The translations under genes and the position numbers were made by a program. The notes under the pieces are model-generated. The model did not search any database. It had not been told where the DNA came from and was given only the letters and a program-made list of their open reading frames with translations. Positions 17,804 to 26,411 of a stretch of 64,000 nt of DNA are shown piece by piece; position 1 is the first letter of the stretch; each line of letters starts with the position of its first letter. The stretch is from positions 147,624 through 211,623 of the forward strand of contig NZ_PUIC01000010.1 in the NCBI RefSeq assembly GCF_022750545.1. Direction: 5' to 3'. This stretch comes from Caulobacter sp. CCUG 60055 (lineage in GTDB: Bacteria; Pseudomonadota; Alphaproteobacteria; Caulobacterales; Caulobacteraceae).

Positions 17804-18289
17804 CTAGGCTCCCGGCGCGGCGGGGTGCTGGAAGACGTCGATCAGCTCGATCTTGAAGATCAGCACGCTGTTGGGCGGGATGGGTCCGCCGCCCTGGTCG
17901 CCGTAGCCGAGCGCGGGCGGGACATAGAGCGTCCACTGGTCGCCCGGGCGCATCAGCTGCAACGCCTCGACCCAGCCGGGGATCAGCCCTTCCAGGGGGA
18001 AGGCCGCCGGCGTCCCGCGCTGGTACGACGAATCGAACACCTCGCCCGTGACCAGCTTGCCCTCGTAGTGGACCTTGACCTCGTCGGAGAGGCGCGGGTG
18101 CGGGCCGGCGGCGGGGCCGGAGCGCTCCACCTTGTACTGCAGGCCGGAGGGCAGGACGACCACGCCCCGCTGCTTGGCGTTCTGGGCCATATAGGCGCCC
18201 GCCGCCGGCAGGTTGTCGGCGGTCTGCTTGGGCGAGCCGCAGGCGGCCAGTCCCGCGCAGAGGGCGAGGGCGAGGAACAGAGGGCGCAT
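17804..18289 (-). CDS. FKBP-type peptidyl-prolyl isomerase, lipoprotein
   Basis: 161-aa protein. Residues 1-17 form a lipoprotein signal peptide with lipobox LAAC, so it is probably anchored in the periplasm or outer membrane. The rest is an FKBP domain: VVVLPSGLQYKVERSG, VKVHYEGKLVTGEVFDSSY, GLIPGWVEALQLMRPGDQW and YVPPALGYGDQGGG. It would catalyse proline isomerisation in envelope proteins. It lies 9 bp downstream of ilvA and 4 bp upstream of the Nudix start. Confidence 0.92.
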   Translation of the reverse strand: MRPLFLALALCAGLAACGSPKQTADNLPAAGAYMAQNAKQRGVVVLPSGLQYKVERSGPAAGPHPRLSDEVKVHYEGKLVTGEVFDSSYQRGTPAAFPLEGLIPGWVEALQLMRPGDQWTLYVPPALGYGDQGGGPIPPNSVLIFKIELIDVFQHPAAPGA

Positions 18290-18298
18290 GAGGGGCTC

Positions 18299-19501
18299 CT
18301 AGACCGCGCGCGGCGGATAGCCCCGCTCGCGCAGGGCGTCCATGATTTCCTGGGTGTGCTGGGCGTCGCGGGTCTCGATCATCACGTCGAACTCCGCGCC
18401 CTTGGCCGGCACGTCGAGGGCCAGGCGGTTGTGGGCCACCTCGATGATGTTGCCGCCCAGCTTGCCGATGGTGTCCGACACGGTGGCCAGCAGGCCCGGG
18501 CGATCGTCGCCGATGATGCGCAGCGACACCAGCCGTTGGGCGCGGACCAGTTCGCGGGTCAGCACCGAGGCCAGCAGGCGCGTGTCGATGTTGCCGCCGG
18601 TGATGATCAGGCCGCACTTCTTGCCGCGGAAGCGTTCGGGATAGGCGAGCAGGGCGGCCAGTGCCCCCGCCCCGGCGCCTTCGGCCACGGTCTTCTCGAC
18701 GTTGCACAACAAGGCGACCCCGCGCTCGAAATAGGGCTCCTCGATCAGCAGCACGTCCTCGACCAGGGGGCGCATGACCGCATAGGTCAGGTCGCCGACC
18801 TGCTTGACGGCGACGCCCTCGGCGATGGTCTGGCCGCCGCATTGGGCGGGCATGCCGCGCATGCGGGCGGTGAACGAGGGGTACATGGCCGGCTCGACGC
18901 CGAAGATGCGGACCTGGGGGTTCAAGGTCTTGGCGGCGGTGGCCACGCCCGAGATCAGGCCGCCGCCGCCTACCGGCACGGGCAGGATCTCGAGGTCGGG
19001 CACGTCCTCGAACATCTCCAGCGCCACCGTGCCCTGGCCGGCCATGATGTCGAGGTCGTTGAAGGCGTGGACGAAGGTCAGGCCCTGCGCCTCGCACAGC
19101 CGCAAGGCGTGGGCGTAGGCGTCGTCATAGGTGTCGCCGTCGATGACGACGTCGGCGCCGTGGTCGCGGGTGTGCTCGACCTTCACGAACGGCGTGCCGC
19201 GCGGCATGACGATGGTGGCCGGCACGCCCAGGCGCGCGGCGTGATAGGCCAGCCCCTGCGCATGGTTGCCGGCCGAGGCGGCGATGACGCCGCGCCGGCG
19301 CTCGTCCTCGGACAGCAGCAGCAGCTTGTTCAGCGCGCCGCGCTCCTTATAGGCGGCGGTGAACTGCAGGTTCTCGAACTTGAGCCACACCTCCGCCCCG
19401 GTGATCTGCGACAGCGTGCGCGAATAGCGGCAGGGCGTGCGCTCGATATGGCCGGCCAGCCGCTCGGCGGCGGCCCTGATGGCGTCGAAGGTCAAGGTCA
19501 T
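18299..19501 (-). CDS. ilvA: threonine ammonia-lyase with ACT domain
   Basis: 400-aa PLP enzyme converting threonine to 2-oxobutyrate, the first step toward isoleucine. FTAAYKERGALNKLL contains the PLP lysine, ASAGNHAQGLAYHA is the PLP/substrate loop, and PVGGGGLISGVATAAK is the phosphate-binding glycine loop. The C-terminal ~75 residues form a single ACT domain (LRIIGDDRPGLLATVSDTIG), so this is the TdcB-length ACT form. It is first gene of a compact minus-strand operon. Confidence 0.92.
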   Translation of the reverse strand: MTLTFDAIRAAAERLAGHIERTPCRYSRTLSQITGAEVWLKFENLQFTAAYKERGALNKLLLLSEDERRRGVIAASAGNHAQGLAYHAARLGVPATIVMPRGTPFVKVEHTRDHGADVVIDGDTYDDAYAHALRLCEAQGLTFVHAFNDLDIMAGQGTVALEMFEDVPDLEILPVPVGGGGLISGVATAAKTLNPQVRIFGVEPAMYPSFTARMRGMPAQCGGQTIAEGVAVKQVGDLTYAVMRPLVEDVLLIEEPYFERGVALLCNVEKTVAEGAGAGALAALLAYPERFRGKKCGLIITGGNIDTRLLASVLTRELVRAQRLVSLRIIGDDRPGLLATVSDTIGKLGGNIIEVAHNRLALDVPAKGAEFDVMIETRDAQHTQEIMDALRERGYPPRAV

Positions 19502-19593
19502 GCGGGGAAGAACCGGTCGGGGAAGAGCGCGGGCAAACTAACCGCAAGGCGGCCGCGAAGCAAAGGCCCGAGCAGCCCCGTCCGACCCCGGAA

Positions 19594-20676
19594 TCAACGC
19601 AAGGCGCGAATGATGTCGTACCGCCGCATCGCCTTGCCGGGCAGCGCCGAAAACCGGCCCAACGGCAGCCGTTCGGCCGTGTCGCGTATGCTGTAGGCGG
19701 CTTGACGCACGAGGCTGGACGCGCTCGGCCTGCCGATGAAGCCATGGGCCACCATGCGATGATCGTTGGCGAGCTGTTGCTTGAAGCGATAGTCCCCCGC
19801 GCCGAGATCGAGCGTGTCATAGGGCGTGTCGTCCATCCAGCGCATGACGTCCTGGAAGAGCAGCAGGCCGGGGGAATAGCGTTCGAAGGCCGGATCGTGG
19901 GCGATGATCCAGGCATGGACGGTGCGCTTGCCGCGAAGGTGCAGATGCGCCGCGGCCAGCTGATCGCCGATGTGCAGGGTGAAGAAGACGCCGCCGAAGT
20001 CGGGGTCGCGGCTTTCGAACATGTCTTGCAACAACCGCCTGGGCCAGCCCGTGGCGAAGATGTCGGTTTGACCGGTGGCGCGATATTGCGCGCGCTTCCA
20101 GGCGACCAGCTTTTCGAAATCGGCGGCCGATCGCGACCAGGCGGTGAATGTGACGGGTCCGACTTCGCGCTCCACCTTCCGCCTGCGCTTATCCAGATCC
20201 TTCAGGACGCCCGATCCGGCCGCGCGCTTCTCGACCTGATAGGCTTCATAGCCGTTTGACAGCCGGATGACATAGGATGGCGCCGAGCCGCGCATATGCG
20301 CCGAGAACGTCGATTGATCCTGGAGCATGTGCGTGAAGTCCAGCCGGTCGACGCCGAGGGCCTGCAGCAACTGGTTCGAACTGACCTGGACGCCGGGCTC
20401 GGCGACGAGACCTTGGTAGTCGCACATGGGCGAGCCTGCGGGCATGGCCGTGAACGCCGAAACCCTGACGGGGAAGAACCCCTTGAGCGCGCCATTCTCA
20501 TGCAGGACCGCGATGCGCACGTTGTCCCGGTTGCGATTCTGCGCGCGGTCAACCGCCCGCGCCCATTGTGGCGACAGGAACGGGCTGCCGAGCATGGGGT
20601 CGGCGGCCTGAATCTCCGCCCATGTCCCCACGTCCATGGCGGACAAGTCTTGTGGTCGAGCAAGGTTGATGGGCAA
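19594..20676 (-). CDS. CelD/BcsL (FemAB-like) GNAT acyltransferase
   Basis: 360-aa protein with the double-GNAT layout of the CelD/BcsL family. The N-terminal SPFLSPQWARAVDRAQ, middle KDLDKRRRKVEREVG and C-terminal YSPGLLLFQDVMRWMDD with DLGAGDYRFKQQLAN are characteristic. Relatives modify exopolysaccharides; Caulobacter HfsK, which affects holdfast, is of this type. The start seems to be TTG 20676 (upstream GGAAA), because the RPQDLSAMDVGTWAEIQ segment fits the family; ATG 20637 is the alternative. It faces away from the polysaccharide cluster and marks its left border. Confidence 0.75.
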   Translation of the reverse strand: MPINLARPQDLSAMDVGTWAEIQAADPMLGSPFLSPQWARAVDRAQNRNRDNVRIAVLHENGALKGFFPVRVSAFTAMPAGSPMCDYQGLVAEPGVQVSSNQLLQALGVDRLDFTHMLQDQSTFSAHMRGSAPSYVIRLSNGYEAYQVEKRAAGSGVLKDLDKRRRKVEREVGPVTFTAWSRSAADFEKLVAWKRAQYRATGQTDIFATGWPRRLLQDMFESRDPDFGGVFFTLHIGDQLAAAHLHLRGKRTVHAWIIAHDPAFERYSPGLLLFQDVMRWMDDTPYDTLDLGAGDYRFKQQLANDHRMVAHGFIGRPSASSLVRQAAYSIRDTAERLPLGRFSALPGKAMRRYDIIRALR

Positions 20677-20961
20677 ATGGAGTTTCCGATCGCCTTGACG
20701 GGCCGCAGGCTTAATGCGGAAGCCGTTTATTTAGATTTAAGTCGAACGAATCCGCTTGGCATCTGCAGTTTTAGTTCTGGCCCATGGTCGGGGCGAAAGT
20801 GATTAGCTTGTTTGGTCTCGGTTAGCGCTACTTGGTAAAGGATGTCGGCGCGAGGCGCGGGGAAGCTCGCTTCGCCGTCAATCGGCTCAAAATGAAATGA
20901 ATTCCAGCGCTGATGTTTCGACACATTTTTTCAATCTCAGGTTGAATGAATGATTCTGCCG

Positions 20962-20977
20962 GCAGGCTGCAGCCTGC
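20962..20977. repeat. 16-bp perfect palindrome upstream of cluster
   Basis: GCAGGCTG is followed directly by CAGCCTGC. It sits 33 bp upstream of the TATAAT box of the GHMP kinase promoter region, a position where a regulator could bind. It might equally be a hairpin; nothing further is visible. Confidence 0.4.
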
Positions 20978-21010
20978 GTGTTTGAATACTTTTTGCTCTG
21001 CACCGTTGTG

Positions 21011-21016
21011 TATAAT
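21011..21016 (+). promoter_or_regulatory. candidate -10 box for polysaccharide cluster
   Basis: TATAAT matches the sigma-70 type -10 consensus exactly and lies 39 bp before the probable GHMP kinase start. No good -35 hexamer is present at 16-18 bp (only T-rich sequence), so the promoter may depend on an activator. Confidence 0.4.
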
Positions 21017-21054
21017 GTCCGGATCAATTAGCACGTAACCCAGAGGTGGAGGCA

Positions 21055-22131
21055 GTGATTATCGTTCGAACGCCGCTCCGAGTTTCGTTTTTCGGTGGTG
21101 GTACTGATCATCCTGGGTGGTTCAAGAATTATGGGCGGGGGGCCGTTCTATCCACAACTATTGATAAGTATGTGTATATAACGCTGAGGCATATGCCGCC
21201 AGTGTTCGATTTTTGTTATCGTGTTGTGTGGCGTCAGGTTGAGCAAACTAAGACGATAGATGAGATTGAGCATCCCGTTATTCGTGAGGTTCTGCGCCAT
21301 TACACCGATGATGGCGATAGTGGGTATGAGATCGCGTACAACGCAGATCTCCCAGCCCGATCGGGGCTCGGTTCATCCTCGGCCTTTACTGTAGCGGCGT
21401 TGCATGCGCTCTGGCACAACAGTGATCAGGACACGTCGAAGATGCGACTGGCTCGGGAAGCTATCCGGGTTGAGCAAGACTTGCTTGGCGAGCCAGTCGG
21501 CAGCCAAGATCAAACAGCCGTGGCGTTCGGCGGGTTAAATCAGATCGATTTTGGCCGGGACGGAAGCTTACTAGTTAATCGAGTTCAAATTTCCGAACCT
21601 AGAATGCAGATGTTAGAAGATCATCTTATGCTGTTCTTCACTGGGTTCACGAGAGACGCTGGATCTATCGAAAAAAATAAAGTCGAAAACTTCTCTATGA
21701 AGAAGGAGCAGATGGAGAAGGTGTATAGTATGGTCGCGGATGGTCGCAGAATCCTTGAGGATGAAAGCGCTTCCATGTCCGAGTTCGGTAAGCTTCTGGA
21801 CGATGCTTGGCAAGCGAAGCGCAGCTTGGCGGCCGGTGTTTCCAATGGCCCCATCGATCAGGCATATAGCCGCGCATTGGGGGCAGGCGCGATAGGCGGT
21901 AAACTGCTGGGGGCTGGAGGGGGGGGATTCCTGCTCTTCTTCGTCCCTCCCGAGCGGCAGTCGGCTGTAGCTACGGCGATGCGCGCTTTTGAGTTCCAAC
22001 CCGGAAAGCTTACGGCTCACGTGCCGATAAGGTTTGATCGAGCCGGCAGTGCGGTTGTGTTGCACCGGCCGGAGCTGACATCCAACTACAATAGGGTGCC
22101 AATCTATCGTGCGGCAGCGGCGTCTCGATGA
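21055..22131 (+). CDS. GHMP kinase, D-glycero-D-manno-heptose 7-phosphate kinase-like
   Basis: 358-aa GHMP kinase. It begins IIVRTPLRVSFFGGGTDHPG, the signature of heptose-7-phosphate kinases (HddA), followed by LSTTIDKYVYITLRHMPP. The ATP loop is LPARSGLGSSSAFTVAAL, and GGKLLGAGGGGFLLFF is the third GHMP motif. The expected product is heptose-1,7-bisphosphate, upstream of GDP-heptose. I prefer GTG 21055 (AGAGG 8 nt upstream) over GTG 21046. The gene is visibly lower in GC than the left flank and contains an eight-G run (21919-21926). It is first gene of the cluster. Confidence 0.82.
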   Translation: MIIVRTPLRVSFFGGGTDHPGWFKNYGRGAVLSTTIDKYVYITLRHMPPVFDFCYRVVWRQVEQTKTIDEIEHPVIREVLRHYTDDGDSGYEIAYNADLPARSGLGSSSAFTVAALHALWHNSDQDTSKMRLAREAIRVEQDLLGEPVGSQDQTAVAFGGLNQIDFGRDGSLLVNRVQISEPRMQMLEDHLMLFFTGFTRDAGSIEKNKVENFSMKKEQMEKVYSMVADGRRILEDESASMSEFGKLLDDAWQAKRSLAAGVSNGPIDQAYSRALGAGAIGGKLLGAGGGGFLLFFVPPERQSAVATAMRAFEFQPGKLTAHVPIRFDRAGSAVVLHRPELTSNYNRVPIYRAAAASR

Positions 22132-22339
22132 TGGCAACTGAGAGCTCGGCATGACTACGGCGGCGGGTTGCGTGGTGGTAGGGCATCCTGTAGACCGCGC
22201 TCGCACTCGTCCGTCGCGCCGCGCCAATTGGCGAGCATCGATGGGGTCTTCGAGTGCTAGGTATTGAGTGCTCCAGTTTTAAAGAGCCAAGTTCATATGC
22301 GAGCGCTGTAATTCAACGTTTGTGCGAGCGGAGATCTAG

Positions 22340-23776
22340 ATGGACGGCGCAAATGTATTGCAGTTGGCAAGCTTTGCTCTTAGTGCAGTCCCGCAATGCA
22401 AGCCTGAGGACGGCTTGTTCGCCGCGGCGGAGCGTATTCTCGCTGGCGGCATTGGTCTTTGCTGGGTGGTTGACGACGGCGGCGTGCTCGTAGGAGAGAT
22501 CCCCATGAGCGCCATTCGTGACGCTGTTAAGTCGGGCGCTTATCTCCAACCGTTGCGAGCCGCCGACATCATGCACAGGCCGGCGCGGGTGCGCGCAAAC
22601 GGGCAGTTCAGCGACCGCGGTCCAATTGCAAGTGTTGATATTGACGGCCGTTTGATCGGCATGCAGGCTAACCCGTTGGGCAACTTCCTACCGGTGGCGG
22701 AGCCTGATCTGTCCGGCGCTGAGTTTCGCAACCTGATGGACGCCTTTCTGTCCACCTGGATATCGTCAACCGGAGACTACATCAGGGAATTCGAACGACA
22801 CTTCGCAGCGTGGAATGGGATGGCGGAAGGGGTCGCTGTTTCGAATGGGACTGTATCTTTGCACTTGGCGCTCGCCGCGTTGGGCATCGGTCCGGGCGAT
22901 GAAGTGATTGTTCCCGATCTGACATTTGCTGCGACAATTAATACTGTCATACATGTTGGGGCTACACCCGTAATTATAGACGTTGATCCAACCACTTGGT
23001 GCATGTCTGCCGAAGGGTTTGAGCAAGCGATAACGTCCAAGACTCGCGCTGTTATTCCGGTTCACGTCTTTGGCCGTCCTGCGCCAATGTCCGAGATTGC
23101 CGCAGTCGCGCGGCGTCACGGCGTATACATAATCGAAGACTGCGCCGAAGCTCACGGGGCGCAGTATGATGGAAAAAAGGTTGGAAAATACTCGGACGTT
23201 GCGAGTTTTTCTTTCTTCGCCAACAAGATAATGACAACAGGTGAAGGTGGGATTTGTCTTACAAACAGCCCGGAGTTTGCAGAGCGGCTGAGAATGCTGC
23301 GCGATCATGGCATGCGCCCCGACCGGCGGTATTGGCATGAGGAGGCTGGCTTCAATTTCCGCATGACGAATATGCAGGCTGCGATTGGGTGTGCTCAGTT
23401 GGAGCGTATCCATACCTTTCTGAATGACCGTTCCTCGGTGATGGCTCTTTACGAAGAGGCTTTTGCTGGAATTCTTGGTGTTAGACTCCCGCCCGCTTTG
23501 CCCTCGAAATGCGAGCCGGTGACTTGGTTTGCATGTGTTACGGTTCCCGCTGAGAAGCGTTCGGCGCTGATAGGCGCTTGTAAGGATAAGGCGATCGATA
23601 TCAGGCCGTTCTTTAATGGTCTGTCCGCTATGCCCGCATATCGAAAGTACGCCCGGCCATGCCCGGTCAGTTACGAGTTGTCGAAAACTGGCATAAATCT
23701 ACCGACTTCGAATAAAGTGACCCCGGGCGTCGTTAGTGTAATTGCTGCGGTGTTTCGCGAAGTTCTTGCTGGATAA
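22340..23776 (+). CDS. DegT/DnrJ/EryC1/StrS aminotransferase with CBS-like N-terminal domain
   Basis: 478-aa fusion. Residues ~118-478 form a sugar aminotransferase: FLPVAEPDLSGAEFRNLMD, SNGTVSLHLALAALGIGPGD, EDCAEAHGAQYDG and the PLP lysine K296 in SFFANKIMTTGEGG. The family transaminates keto-sugar nucleotides, for example GDP-perosamine synthase. Residues ~15-110 are an extra domain resembling CBS modules (CWVVDDGGVLVGEIPMSAIR, ADIMHRPARV, then VDIDGRLIGM), usually seen in nucleotidyltransferases. GGAG lies 6-7 nt before ATG 22340. The N-terminal domain may sense a nucleotide; this is inference. Confidence 0.82.
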   Translation: MDGANVLQLASFALSAVPQCKPEDGLFAAAERILAGGIGLCWVVDDGGVLVGEIPMSAIRDAVKSGAYLQPLRAADIMHRPARVRANGQFSDRGPIASVDIDGRLIGMQANPLGNFLPVAEPDLSGAEFRNLMDAFLSTWISSTGDYIREFERHFAAWNGMAEGVAVSNGTVSLHLALAALGIGPGDEVIVPDLTFAATINTVIHVGATPVIIDVDPTTWCMSAEGFEQAITSKTRAVIPVHVFGRPAPMSEIAAVARRHGVYIIEDCAEAHGAQYDGKKVGKYSDVASFSFFANKIMTTGEGGICLTNSPEFAERLRMLRDHGMRPDRRYWHEEAGFNFRMTNMQAAIGCAQLERIHTFLNDRSSVMALYEEAFAGILGVRLPPALPSKCEPVTWFACVTVPAEKRSALIGACKDKAIDIRPFFNGLSAMPAYRKYARPCPVSYELSKTGINLPTSNKVTPGVVSVIAAVFREVLAG

Positions 23777-23788
23777 AGAGCATTTTCG

Positions 23789-24619
23789 ATGGTGAAAGTT
23801 GGTGTTTACAAGAATTATGGGCCTACGGCTTCTGGGGGTTGGCTGGACGCCTTCAATTGGCTTCGGCACCGGCACCTTCTATTTCATCTTGTAGGCGCCG
23901 ATTTGAGGGCGCGCTATAGGCGATCTCGCCTTGGCATACTTTGGGCGTTGTTGTGGCCTATCCTATTCGCTTCCGTTTTTACCTGGGTAGCGATCAATAT
24001 TTTCCACCAGCCGTTTACGACGTACATAGTCTATGTTCTCACCGGTGTGGTTATGTGGGACATGCTTGGGGGCGCGTTCAATCAGGGCGCGTCGGCCTTA
24101 GTGGTTGGTGAGGGATACCTGCGCCAAGCCCGTATTCCTTACTTGCTGTTCCCGATCCGGACCGTAGCGTCTATGGCGGTTAACTTCGTTTTCGGCTCGA
24201 TCGCTGCGCTTGGAGTGACGCTGGTTTTAACACCGCAAGCTTTTGGTTGGACTTGGCTTTGGTGGCCCTTTGTTCTTCTGTTGACAGTACTCTTCTGTGT
24301 TCCGTGCGCGACTTTTAGTGCGATCGCAAATTTGAAGTTTCGAGACTATCAACATGGTATTTCGATCGTAATTTTGATGTTGTGGTATTTAAGTCCTGCT
24401 CTTGTAATGCGGGACGTTTACGAGCGGCCAAGCATAAAGTGGTTCACGGACCTCAACCCTTTCGCGTCGTTGCTTGATATATTTCGTGACCCTCTGATGT
24501 ACCATCATGCGCCGAGCCTTCATGATGTTGGTTTGGTGGCGGCCTACACGGTTGTGATGTGGGCGGTTGCGTTGATATGGCTGAAAATTGAAAGCCGAAA
24601 CCTGATACATTACTTCTAG
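23789..24619 (+). CDS. wzm: polysaccharide ABC exporter permease (Wzm/KpsM-like)
   Basis: 276-aa ABC-2 type permease with about six membrane helices. The amphipathic N-terminus LRHRHLLFHLVGADLRARYR precedes TM1 (LGILWALLWPILFASVFTWV), as in Wzm and TagG. It should form the inner-membrane channel for a lipid-linked O-antigen or similar glycan. It lies 12 bp after the aminotransferase gene and 21 bp before its ATPase partner, so one operon is likely. Confidence 0.88.
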   Translation: MVKVGVYKNYGPTASGGWLDAFNWLRHRHLLFHLVGADLRARYRRSRLGILWALLWPILFASVFTWVAINIFHQPFTTYIVYVLTGVVMWDMLGGAFNQGASALVVGEGYLRQARIPYLLFPIRTVASMAVNFVFGSIAALGVTLVLTPQAFGWTWLWWPFVLLLTVLFCVPCATFSAIANLKFRDYQHGISIVILMLWYLSPALVMRDVYERPSIKWFTDLNPFASLLDIFRDPLMYHHAPSLHDVGLVAAYTVVMWAVALIWLKIESRNLIHYF

Positions 24620-24640
24620 TTCAGCCAGCTAAGGCGATAC

Positions 24641-25429
24641 ATGGCGAAATTTCGGGAAAGTGATGCAATGCGTCCGCACGATTGCAGCATCTCACTTCAA
24701 GGTGTCGTCCTCGATTATCCATTGGGGCCTGTTGCCCGCGGCAGCATAAAGTCTGGCCTATTCTCGTTATTCGGCGGCGCGCGGGACGCTGTCCGTGCGC
24801 CGGATACTGTTCGGGCGCTTAATAATGTTTCCTTGAGTGTGGGCTACGGCGAGCGGTTGGGGATCATTGGCAGTAACGGTTCGGGAAAATCGACGTTGCT
24901 GCGTGCAATAGCCGGAATTTATCCCATAACTGGTGGTTCGATAGAAATTCACGGACGAGTTCAGGGAATATTCGACATTGGGCTGGGCTTTGAGCCTGAG
25001 TCGACTGGTCGGGAAAATATCCTGTACCGAGGTCTGACAATGGGTATGAGCCCTAGCCAGATCGCCAGCCGTGAAGCTGAGATCGTCGAATTCGCTAACA
25101 TTGGGACCTTTATTGATCTCCCAATCAGAACTTATTCAAGCGGGATGGCCGTGCGGCTCGCATTCGCCATTTCGACTTATCTCCAGGGTGATGTTTTGCT
25201 TCTGGATGAAATGCTCGGGGCCGGAGATGCGGCATTCCAAGCGAAGGCGAGCGCGAGGATGCGCTCCCTAGTGGAGAGCGCCAAGATACTCGTTCTTGTC
25301 AGTCATGACATGAATACCATCAAGACGGTTTGCACTCGCGCTATCTGGGTGCTCGGCGGGCGCATCGTGGCTGACGGCACTCCAGATGACGTTGTCGAGG
25401 TCTACCTCGAAAAATCAGCCCAGGTTTGA
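24641..25429 (+). CDS. wzt: polysaccharide ABC exporter ATP-binding protein (Wzt/KpsT-like, short form)
   Basis: 262-aa ATPase. Walker A is GSNGSGKST, the signature is YSSGMAVRLAFA and Walker B is VLLLDEMLGAGDAAF, followed by the H-loop VLVSHDMNTIKTVC. It has the ~35-residue N-terminal extension before the ATPase fold typical of polysaccharide exporters. The long C-terminal carbohydrate-binding domain of E. coli O8/O9a Wzt is absent, so export is probably not gated by a chain-terminal modification. Partner of the permease upstream. Confidence 0.88.
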   Translation: MAKFRESDAMRPHDCSISLQGVVLDYPLGPVARGSIKSGLFSLFGGARDAVRAPDTVRALNNVSLSVGYGERLGIIGSNGSGKSTLLRAIAGIYPITGGSIEIHGRVQGIFDIGLGFEPESTGRENILYRGLTMGMSPSQIASREAEIVEFANIGTFIDLPIRTYSSGMAVRLAFAISTYLQGDVLLLDEMLGAGDAAFQAKASARMRSLVESAKILVLVSHDMNTIKTVCTRAIWVLGGRIVADGTPDDVVEVYLEKSAQV

Positions 25430-25456
25430 ACACTAACTCTAGAGAGACCATTTGTG

Positions 25457-26395
25457 ATGTCGCAACGCATTCTTATAACCGGTGCTGCCGGGTATATTGG
25501 TTCTGTACTTATACCCGAACTGTTGAACGCCGGTTACGCGGTGGATGCGTTGGATTTGTATCCCCGAGGCGACACGGTTCTGGCGGCTTGCTGCGCGAAC
25601 CCGAATTTCAACCCGATAAAGGGTGATACGCGTGACGAGGTTCTCGTAAGGGGGCTGCTATCGAAGGCCGATATTGTAATACCGCTCGCTGCGCTTGTCG
25701 GCGCGCCGTTATGCAACCAAGATCCGTTGAACGCTCAAACGACCAACTCAGATGCGGTTCGAAAGATTGTCGAAGCTATCAGTTCAGACCAGAAGATTAT
25801 TTATCCAACGACGAACTCGGGCTACGGGATTGGCCAAGCGGGGCAGTTCTGTACCGAAGAAACGCCGCTGAATCCCATCTCTTTATATGGTACATCCAAG
25901 GTGGAGGCAGAGGCCGCGATTTTGGACAGCGGCAATGGCGTAACCCTTCGCCTTGCGACCGTTTTTGGACTGTCGCCCCGGATGCGTATTGATCTGTTGG
26001 TGAACGACTTTACCTGGCGCGCTGTCACGGATCGTGCTGTCGTAATCTTTGAAGGGCATTTCAAGCGAAACTACATTCATATCCGTGACGTCGCAAAAGC
26101 TTTCATGCATGCGGTAGTCAATTATGGCGCAATGACCGGAAATGCCTACAATGTGGGCTTGTCGACGGCTAATCTTTCCAAGTTAGAATTGTGCGCTAAG
26201 ATCCAAGAACACGTGCCGCAGTTCGTGTTCTTGGAGGCTCCCATCGGGGAAGATCCCGATAAGCGGGATTACATCGTTTCCAACGAAAAGCTTGAGAGAA
26301 CGGGTTGGATGCCGGATTGGTCGCTTGATCGCGGCATTCAGGAACTACTTCGCGGCTACCGCATGCTGCTTAATAGCCGTTACGCAAACATCTGA
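25457..26395 (+). CDS. NAD-dependent nucleotide-sugar epimerase/dehydratase (SDR)
   Basis: 312-aa extended SDR. RILITGAAGYIGSVLIPEL is the NAD-binding start, PTTNSGYGIGQ the active Ser/Thr region and YGTSKVEAEA the YxxxK motif. RNYIHIRDVAKAFMHAV is the conserved substrate-domain stretch of epimerases and dehydratases. Start is ATG 25457; a GTG directly before it (25454) is also possible. Position between the exporter and a NeuD-like acyltransferase suggests it tailors a sugar nucleotide of the exported glycan. Exact reaction unknown. Confidence 0.8.
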   Translation: MSQRILITGAAGYIGSVLIPELLNAGYAVDALDLYPRGDTVLAACCANPNFNPIKGDTRDEVLVRGLLSKADIVIPLAALVGAPLCNQDPLNAQTTNSDAVRKIVEAISSDQKIIYPTTNSGYGIGQAGQFCTEETPLNPISLYGTSKVEAEAAILDSGNGVTLRLATVFGLSPRMRIDLLVNDFTWRAVTDRAVVIFEGHFKRNYIHIRDVAKAFMHAVVNYGAMTGNAYNVGLSTANLSKLELCAKIQEHVPQFVFLEAPIGEDPDKRDYIVSNEKLERTGWMPDWSLDRGIQELLRGYRMLLNSRYANI

Positions 26396-26411
26396 AAGTG
26401 GGAAGCCGTAG

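Larger units (their letters stand above)
20677..21054. other. AT-rich intergenic border of polysaccharide cluster
   Basis: This 378-bp stretch has no convincing gene. Base composition changes abruptly here from GC-rich to AT-rich. It contains a 16-bp perfect palindrome (20962-20977) and a perfect TATAAT box (21011-21016) upstream of the GHMP kinase gene. It probably carries the divergent promoters for the acyltransferase and the rightward cluster. Confidence 0.55.

Noticed and set aside
22151..22267. 38-codon open frame after the GHMP kinase (starts near 22151)
   Set aside because: No ribosome site, Arg-rich end and no similarity; at most a remnant.
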